From NCBI GenBank assembly GCA_963678675.1, contig OY783197.1:25442048-25506047 (forward strand): a stretch of 64,000 bases of DNA, written 5' to 3'. Positions 58,905 through 64,000 of this stretch are shown here, piece after piece. Within the stretch, counting starts at the first letter, position 1, and each line of letters begins with the position of its first letter. The translations under genes were made by a program, and so were the position numbers. The notes under the pieces were generated by a model. It was not told where the DNA came from, did no database searches, and worked only from the letters and a program-made list of their open reading frames with translations. Source of the DNA: Xiphydria camelus. Its lineage: Eukaryota > Arthropoda > Insecta > Hymenoptera > Xiphydriidae.

Positions 58905-59115
58905 GAGTAGATTTGATTAAATTGGCCGTCACGAGCGGAGGATCGTTGACTTGGCTACTCGAATGAAATATAATTCAATTATAATGATTGATAAATTAAG
59001 AAATATTTGACGGAAAGGAGCTATATGATAAATTCCAGCAAGTTATTAGTTCAGATAAACTAAATCTGGATTCTCTCTTCTCCGTTTGTATCCGCCGATT
59101 TAGTCAAATCTCCAA
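58905..59115. mobile_element. MITE family N, copy 3
   Basis: GTAGATTTGATTAAATTGGC and complementary GCCGATTTAGTCAAATC arms, with ACTAAATCTGGATTCTC in between, as in copy 2. Outer ends diverged. Confidence 0.55.
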
Positions 59116-59348
59116 ATCCTTTGGTATGTGACTGATAAAATATATTTATAATAGATACACATCGCGACGAAAAATGTCCGATTGCCGTCGTCAATCATTT
59201 CGAAACAATGTATCGCCACGACCAATATTTATTCGTCCTAGCTAAACATTTGTTTTGTCGCGATAAAAATATTGTCCTGTTGCACGCACGAACCAAATGT
59301 CCCTCTAACATTTCTGTAATCATTTTCTTCGATGCACCTCTGCAAATA

Positions 59349-59574
59349 CACTGAGAAAAAAATGCACTTGATCGAAATAAACGTGCCTTTGGATAGTCCC
59401 AAGAGCGTATTTATTCGATTATATAAATGAATATCGATTTGATTCAAATTAATTAATTCAATAATCTAATATTTGCGTCCAACCGATATTCATTTAAATC
59501 GAATAAATACGCTCTTGGGATTATCCACGTTTTAAGGCACGTTTATTTCGATCAAGTACATTTTTTTCTCAGTG
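59349..59574. mobile_element. MITE family A, copy 4
   Basis: 226 bp palindrome with CACTGAGAAAAAAATGCACT / TTTTTTTCTCAGTG ends and TA on both sides. Confidence 0.88.
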
Positions 59575-60150
59575 TACATCACAATCGATATTTCGCTACC
59601 GCTTCCCATATAATCCCCCGTGTAAACAAACACCGTTACATCGTGCGCGCTTATATATAAGAAAATCACGTAACGATGATACGGCACTAAAATCCATCCG
59701 TCGATGAAACGGCTTCGCGGGCCACCCCAAGCGCGACGCATCACCGCGCGTGAGCTCTCCTCGAAGCGATGAGCTTTCACGCACAAGTATAACAAACAGT
59801 GATCACCATGACGCGACGAGGATATCTGGATTACTTCACGGACGTGATTTATGTCGACGCGCGCGTCTATCGAAATTCTCCACCGTCCGACGCTCGCTTC
59901 ACGCGCGTTTCCCAGGAACCGCGCGGTACCGTCCTCTAAGTATGCCGTACTTTTGTATAACGGTACCCGACGCTGGTAACACTTCCCGTCGATGGAATAT
60001 AATATACGGCGTATATCAAAGTTCCCTCCCGTATCTGACGCGCGACTCGGACCGTTTCCCATCGTGGGACCAGTGTGTATTAGGCTGGTACCAGGTAAAA
60101 CGGTACCCGACGCCAAAAGAGCACTTCCCGTCGACGCATCGCGTCATCCG
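59575..60150. other. intron sequence with a short imperfect duplication
   Basis: ACGGTACCCGACG followed by CACTTCCCGTCGA occurs at about 59960-59992 and again at about 60099-60134. The 194-codon minus frame 60116-59532 runs into the adjacent MITE and is not a gene. Confidence 0.45.
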
Positions 60151-60349
60151 CACTGAGAGAAATGTGGTTGTGACGATTATTTTGGTCTCGACTGCTCGAG
60201 TTTGGTAATTAGCAGCAGTTTTTGTAGTTGTAACTATTTTTAGTTACCGAAACAAAAGAATTGCTGCGATAACTATGTAAGGCTGATGCTGATTACAAAA
60301 GTGGAACAGTTGAGTCTAAAATAGTTGTTACTACTTTTTTTTGTCAGTG
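60151..60349. mobile_element. CACTGAG-group element O
   Basis: 199 bp with ends CACTGAGAGAAATGTGG / CTTTTTTTTGTCAGTG and partial inner complementarity (AGTTGTAACTATTTTTAGTT, GTCTAAAATAGTTGTTAC). Confidence 0.6.
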
Positions 60350-60426
60350 CAGGTCGCGTTTCTTATCCTTGCTTTCGTGTAGTTGTAGGTATCCAGAAGA
60401 AGATTTATTTCAATACGAACCTTGTA

Positions 60427-60596
60427 CACTCAAACAAATTTGGCCACAACTAGAAAAAATGATAGTAATTGCAGTGATAATTTTCTTCGCAATAGCAAAC
60501 ATTCTTGCCACGCTAGCAATACTTTTCTAGTTGTCACCAAATAATGTCTGAGGCAGCCAGAAATACAGCTGGATTAGCTAAATATTTTTTCCAGTG
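60427..60596. mobile_element. MITE family G, copy 3
   Basis: 170 bp, CACTCAAACAAATTTGGCC at the left and AATATTTTTTCCAGTG at the right; left flank TA, right flank CA. Confidence 0.8.
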
Positions 60597-60674
60597 CAGA
60601 AAATTTATTCGTGATCAATAGGAATTTATCAACGAGAAAAAAAAATTTGATGTAAATAAATGTTCCACTATGTG

Positions 60675-60897
60675 CGCTGAGAGAAATAATCGGGTTCAAA
60701 TGGCAAAACGCATCTAGTTAAACGCGATTAGTTATTCTAACCGAATATTTAGTTGTTCCAACCAAGTGTTTAGCTATTCTAACCAAGAATTGGTCACTTT
60801 AACCAGACAGATGGAGAATCCATGTTTCACCAAACGGTTTGGTCATCATTTCCAGGATTGTTGATAAATTGACCAAGTTATAATACTTTCCTCGGTG
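60675..60897. mobile_element. MITE family C, copy 5 (degenerate)
   Basis: CGCTGAGAGAAATAATCGGG at the left, CTTTCCTCGGTG at the right; GGCAAAACGCATCTAGTTAA and TTTAACCAGACAGATGGAG match family C. Confidence 0.65.
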
Positions 60898-61260
60898 TAG
60901 ATATAGGTTCGCAGAATACTTTTGTTCAGTTCGAACAGATTTTCGTTCGATGCGAATAAATTCCTATTTCCGACTGTTTCTCCTATAGTAGCATACACAG
61001 AGAGAAAAAACTTGGATCTACTAAAAATTACTTGCGGGGTCGCGAGTAATTATCAATTTACATCAATTAAACTTTGTTTCGCACATTAATTTGATATTTC
61101 ATCCTCGCAATCACATAGGTACCATACCACATGATCGTAAGGAAGAGGTATCTCTAATCGATGCGTCAAAAAATTTCATCGATACAAACAACTACTCGCG
61201 ACCCTGTGAGCAATTTTCAGCAGAACCAACTAATTTTGTCCCTCCATGTTTGTTCAACTA
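60898..61260. other. intron sequence with family E fragments
   Basis: Short E-like phrases (ATTTTCGTTCGATGCGAATA) near 60945; otherwise nothing recognised. Confidence 0.4.
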
Positions 61261-61686
61261 CACTGAGAAAAAAATTGACTCGATCGAAATAAACGTGCCT
61301 TTGGATAGCCCCAAGAGCGTAATTTATTCGATTGAAATGAATATCGGTTGCACTGAGAAAAAAAAAAGATTAAAAATTATCCTGTTAGAAGGATAATCCG
61401 AGTACGAAAGGTAACATAAATCAAAAATTATCCTTCCAGGGTTTAAAACTTAACCTTCTTTGGAATAATTTTTGATCTAGTTTACCTTTCGCACCCCTAC
61501 TCGGATTATCCTTCTGACAGAATAATTTTTAATCTTTTTTTTTCTCAGTGTGGACGCAAATATTAGATTATTGAATTAATCAGATGTCATTTGAATCAAA
61601 TCGATATTCATTGAAATCGAATAAACGTGCTCTCGGCACTATCCAAAGTCACGTTTATTTCGATCAAGTACACTTTTATCTCAGTG
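61261..61686. mobile_element. MITE family A, copy 5, split by a family B element
   Basis: Left half 61261-61350 and right half 61551-61686 join at GGTTGGACGCAAATATTAGA as in intact A copies. It ends TTTTATCTCAGTG and lies 88 bp from the end of pb exon 1. Confidence 0.88.
61351..61550. mobile_element. MITE family B, copy 4, nested in A
   Basis: 200 bp palindrome, CACTGAGAAAAAAAAAAGAT / TTTTTTTTTCTCAGTG, flanked by TG (61349-61350 and 61551-61552). Confidence 0.9.
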
Positions 61687-61773
61687 TTCACCTTTTCTCA
61701 GCTCAACTAAACTCGGCCCCTCGCGACGCAAACGACGCGCGCGCGCACGGCACTACTTAATCCCGTTCCTCAC

Positions 61774-62044
61774 CTTGCTGATTGCTCTTCCTCGTCGTCT
61801 TCTTCTCCTTCATCCACGGGTACTCGGGAACGTTGACGCCGGACGGATCGGCGACCCCGTGGGGATCCATTATCGCGTGGTACCCGGGATGGTGGGTCCC
61901 GGGGGGGCTCATCGGACCGCCGGCGCCCGACGAGTGCTGAAGAGCCGCGCCGCCGTCGAGCTGCGGCAGGGCCGTCATGAACTCGGCCATGGAGGGCTGG
62001 CTGTTGATGAAGCCGCTCTCGGCGGGTCCGCAGCCGGGGTCCAT
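61774..62044 (-). CDS. pb: proboscipedia exon 1: N-terminal motif and YPWM hexapeptide
   Basis: Codes residues 1-90 of the model. Residues 10-23 (SGFINSQPSMAEFM) match the conserved N-terminal block of Pb/Hox2 proteins, and residues 75-82 (YPWMKEKK) are the hexapeptide that binds the cofactor Extradenticle/Pbx. The exon ends after ...KSNQQ plus one base at 61774, followed by a good donor GTGAGG (phase 1). The start at 62044 was chosen because it lies nine residues before the conserved block and has a G at -3 and G at +4. An ATG at 62350 in the same frame would add 102 residues rich in Gly and Ala, but its context is poor (C at -3, C at +4). The frame is also open upstream of that, but 62383 is GTG. 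Start confidence is moderate; exon identity is very high. Confidence 0.93.
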
Positions 62045-62350
62045 CGCGGGGTGCGCCCCGTGCGGGGGTAGTCCGGCGGCGGCAGCCCCGGCCCCCGCGG
62101 ACACCGAGGCCAGCCAGAAGCCACCCCCGCCGGCGGTCCCGCCGCACCCGTCGTTCGCCAGGACGGGTGTCGGGGGCCCCGTCTTCGCCGCCGTCGCAGC
62201 CGGCTCCTTCTCCGCCGGGCCCCAAACGCCGCCGCCGCCGCCGCCGCCGCCGCCGCTGCGGGACGCTCGGCGATAGCACGCGCCGCTCAGCCGCGGTTGA
62301 TGCCGGAACAGCAGCTCTTCGCGATGCACCGGCTGCTGCTTACCGCGCAT
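62045..62350 (-). other. pb: in-frame open extension upstream of the preferred pb start
   Basis: GC-rich stretch in frame with exon 1 and without stops. It would encode 102 residues starting at ATG 62350, including nine consecutive Gly from a CCG-type repeat (plus-strand 62228-62257) and an Ala/Gly-rich run. It could be 5' UTR or an alternative N-terminus. The weak initiation context and low complexity favour UTR. Confidence 0.5.
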
Positions 62351-63091
62351 GGGAGCGCGGACCCGACGCGAGGCACTCTGCACTGTTCACTCCCTCGTTG
62401 CGGTCCCGCGGCGGTGGCACGAGTCCGTTGTCGCGATGCTTCATGACGTGCGGGGCGCGACGGTCGACGGGGACGGCGCCCGGTGTCGGTACTCGCGGCG
62501 GCAGCGGCGGCGGTGCGCCGCGAACATCACTGTCGAGGTATAAATCCTACCGCCGACGCGCGCGCTCGAAACATTCGGCGGGTTGCTCTCTCCTTCTCTT
62601 TCTTTCACGGGGGGCACACACTGTGTATAGCAGCACACCGCGGTGTACGCGCGGGTTTTCCCCCCAACGAGGGATCTCTCCGCTGCACGAATATCTCGCG
62701 CGCGCGCCCGGAATATCGGGATCGGACACTCTCGCGCGCGACGATACACGCGGTACTCGCGCGCGCGAACCCACGACCAGAACTCGCCGAGCGGCGTACG
62801 CGAAATAGAGGAGGCGGAGGAGGAGGTGGAAGCGCGCGATCTCTCTCTCTCTCTCTCTCTCTCTTCGTCCCGGCAAAATCTCCCCACGATCTTTTTCACT
62901 TCTCCCGGCCGTTCTCCGCGCCGTAGCGCGTCCGTGTTGTTACTACTGTCTCTTTTCTTCGGGCACCGGGGAACCTGTCTTTCGCTCGGTCACGTGACGC
63001 GCCACCAATGGCGGCGCGGTATCACTCCCGGAAAGCTCAACCCTCTCCTCTGTAGGCGGTGTTGGGCCGCGCGGCGCGGCGCGGTGCTGGC

Positions 63092-63136
<45 letters not shown>

Positions 63137-64000
63137 CTCGGAGGGTTCCTCGTGGAGGGTACACACGGGCCTTCGGGGATCCGCGGCGGTCCGAACGGCG
63201 AGAGTGCGAGCGGACGACTCTCCTACAGCCGAATACGAGGCGAACAAGGGCGGCGGCGAGCGTTGGCGCGCTGTGGGCGGGACGCGCGAGCGCGCCGTCC
63301 GGACGCCGCGCAGTTGTCGTGGAGAGGGGACTCCCGTCACGTGCTCGGGCCACGCGGTCGTCCTCTCTTGCGATCCGGAGCGCGCGCCACCGCGGGTTTG
63401 CGCGCGGATCTCTCTCGTGTCCTGCACCTTTCCGGGCGTGCGGATCGTTTCGGCGGATAATAATCGCGTGCGCGCTCTGTGTTTTGCGAGACTTTTCTTC
63501 CGCTTTGACGGGCTCTCGCTTGAGGTCGTCGCGCGTATCGGGGTGAGTTTGGCGGACGGAAGTTTCGCGGGAGATCGATTCGCAAAGGGAGGAATGGTCG
63601 GTTCGAATCGGTTGGTACTTGGGACTGTGCGGAGAGGATGGCGCGAACGTCTGTGGGATATTGGGGCGGATGATATCGCGGATTATGCGATCGTTTGGAA
63701 TATTTTGATATTTTCGACAATTTTTGAGAAGACCCTGCGATGGGGTAGTTTTGAGTGGGCTGACTCATACCTGCCTGATTATTTTTTTGTCAATCAAAGA
63801 TGTAATGGACGAATAATCCTTCCGGAAAAGTCACGCAATTGCTATCTCTGCACAGAGAGGAGTGAATTTTTTAATAATTTTGTATAATTTTTGGAGGGAT
63901 GATTTTTCTACGATGGGGTAATTTTGAATGGGCTGTTATATTTACTTATTTTTTGTCAATCAAAAGATACCTACAATTTGCAAATAATCCTTCAAATTAA
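62351..64000 (-). promoter_or_regulatory. pb: probable pb 5' UTR/promoter region, CpG-rich with GAGA tracts
   Basis: Upstream of the first coding exon. It is strongly CpG-rich to about 63560, then AT-rich. On the pb strand it carries GA runs at about 62840-62864 and 63091-63120, plus an alternating GC run at 63121-63135. GAGA runs bind the Trl/GAGA factor in flies and are common at Hox promoters. The transcription start cannot be fixed from sequence. Long open frames here, such as 62643-63887 plus strand, come from GC bias and low-complexity repeats. Confidence 0.45.

Larger units (their letters stand above)
13455..61773 (-). other. pb: pb intron 1, 48.3 kb
   Basis: GT-AG intron between the hexapeptide exon and the homeobox exon, with donor GTGAGG at 61773 and acceptor CAG at 13455. 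It holds about 40 short inverted-repeat elements, one solo LTR, microsatellites and several CpG-rich blocks. No open frame in it resembles a known protein. In other insects large Hox introns carry enhancers, and pb introns can carry microexons; neither can be identified here without alignment. Confidence 0.85.
11016..62044 (-). other. pb: proboscipedia (pb) gene span, three placed coding exons
   Basis: Hox2-class homeotic transcription factor that in insects specifies mouthpart (maxillary and labial palp) identity; it acts in the nucleus. Joining 62044-61774, 13454-13312 and 12926-11016 on the minus strand gives an open frame of 774 codons plus stop. Splice phases agree: exon 1 ends in phase 1 (donor GTGAGG), exon 2 begins with the matching two bases after CAG, and the exon 2/3 junction is phase 0 (donor GTAAGT, acceptor CAG). 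The total is close to the length I recall for Drosophila Pb. Insect pb genes can have alternatively used microexons between the hexapeptide and the homeodomain; none could be located in the 48.3 kb intron, so the direct join is the simplest model. The neighbours lab, zen and Dfd are not in the window. Confidence 0.93.

Noticed and set aside
62381..62383. Possible pb start at 62383
   Set aside because: The codon is GTG, not ATG; the next in-frame ATG is at 62350 and the best-supported one at 62044.
62643..63887. 414-codon plus-strand open frame upstream of pb
   Set aside because: Composed of Arg/Ser/Leu runs from CT and CG simple repeats; no domain, and it overlaps other equally long frames.

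Overview
The window is one part of an insect Hox cluster and is almost entirely a single gene, proboscipedia (pb; the Hox2/maxillopedia orthologue), read on the minus strand. Three coding exons can be placed with canonical splice sites: an N-terminal exon (62044 to 61774) with the GFINSQPSMAEF motif and the YPWM hexapeptide, a homeobox exon (13454 to 13312), and a long last exon (12926 to 11016) with homeodomain helix 3 and the low-complexity C-terminus. Spliced together they give about 774 residues. The first intron is 48.3 kb and the second only 385 bp. No other protein-coding gene, tRNA or rRNA could be supported. The pb sequence and CpG-rich blocks in an AT-rich background suggest a hymenopteran, perhaps an ant; the species assignment is inference.

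Layout: 1-10.5 kb is 3' flank of pb with small inverted-repeat elements; 10.5-13.5 kb holds the 3' end and exons 3 and 2; 13.5-61.8 kb is the giant intron; 62.0-64.0 kb is the 5' region, GC-rich with long GAGA tracts on the pb strand.

The intron and flanks are packed with short non-autonomous elements, nearly all fold-back (MITE-like). Most share CACTGAG-type termini and TA (sometimes TG or CA) target duplications although their interiors differ, so at least eight families may have used one Tc1/mariner-type transposase. A second set has GGG...CCC ends with TA duplications, including a 1.68 kb element with an internal array of about 320 bp palindromic units. A third set looks piggyBac-like (TTAA or TTAG duplications). 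Several are nested, so relative insertion ages can be read. One MITE sits inside the small intron that splits the homeobox.

The most unusual item is a 250 bp solo LTR (20036-20285, TGTT duplication) with a TATA box followed by a hammerhead-ribozyme-shaped sequence (20180-20249), an arrangement resembling plant LTR retrozymes. This copy has a core change (GAG for GAA) that probably disables it. No autonomous transposon and no transposase or reverse transcriptase reading frame was recognised.
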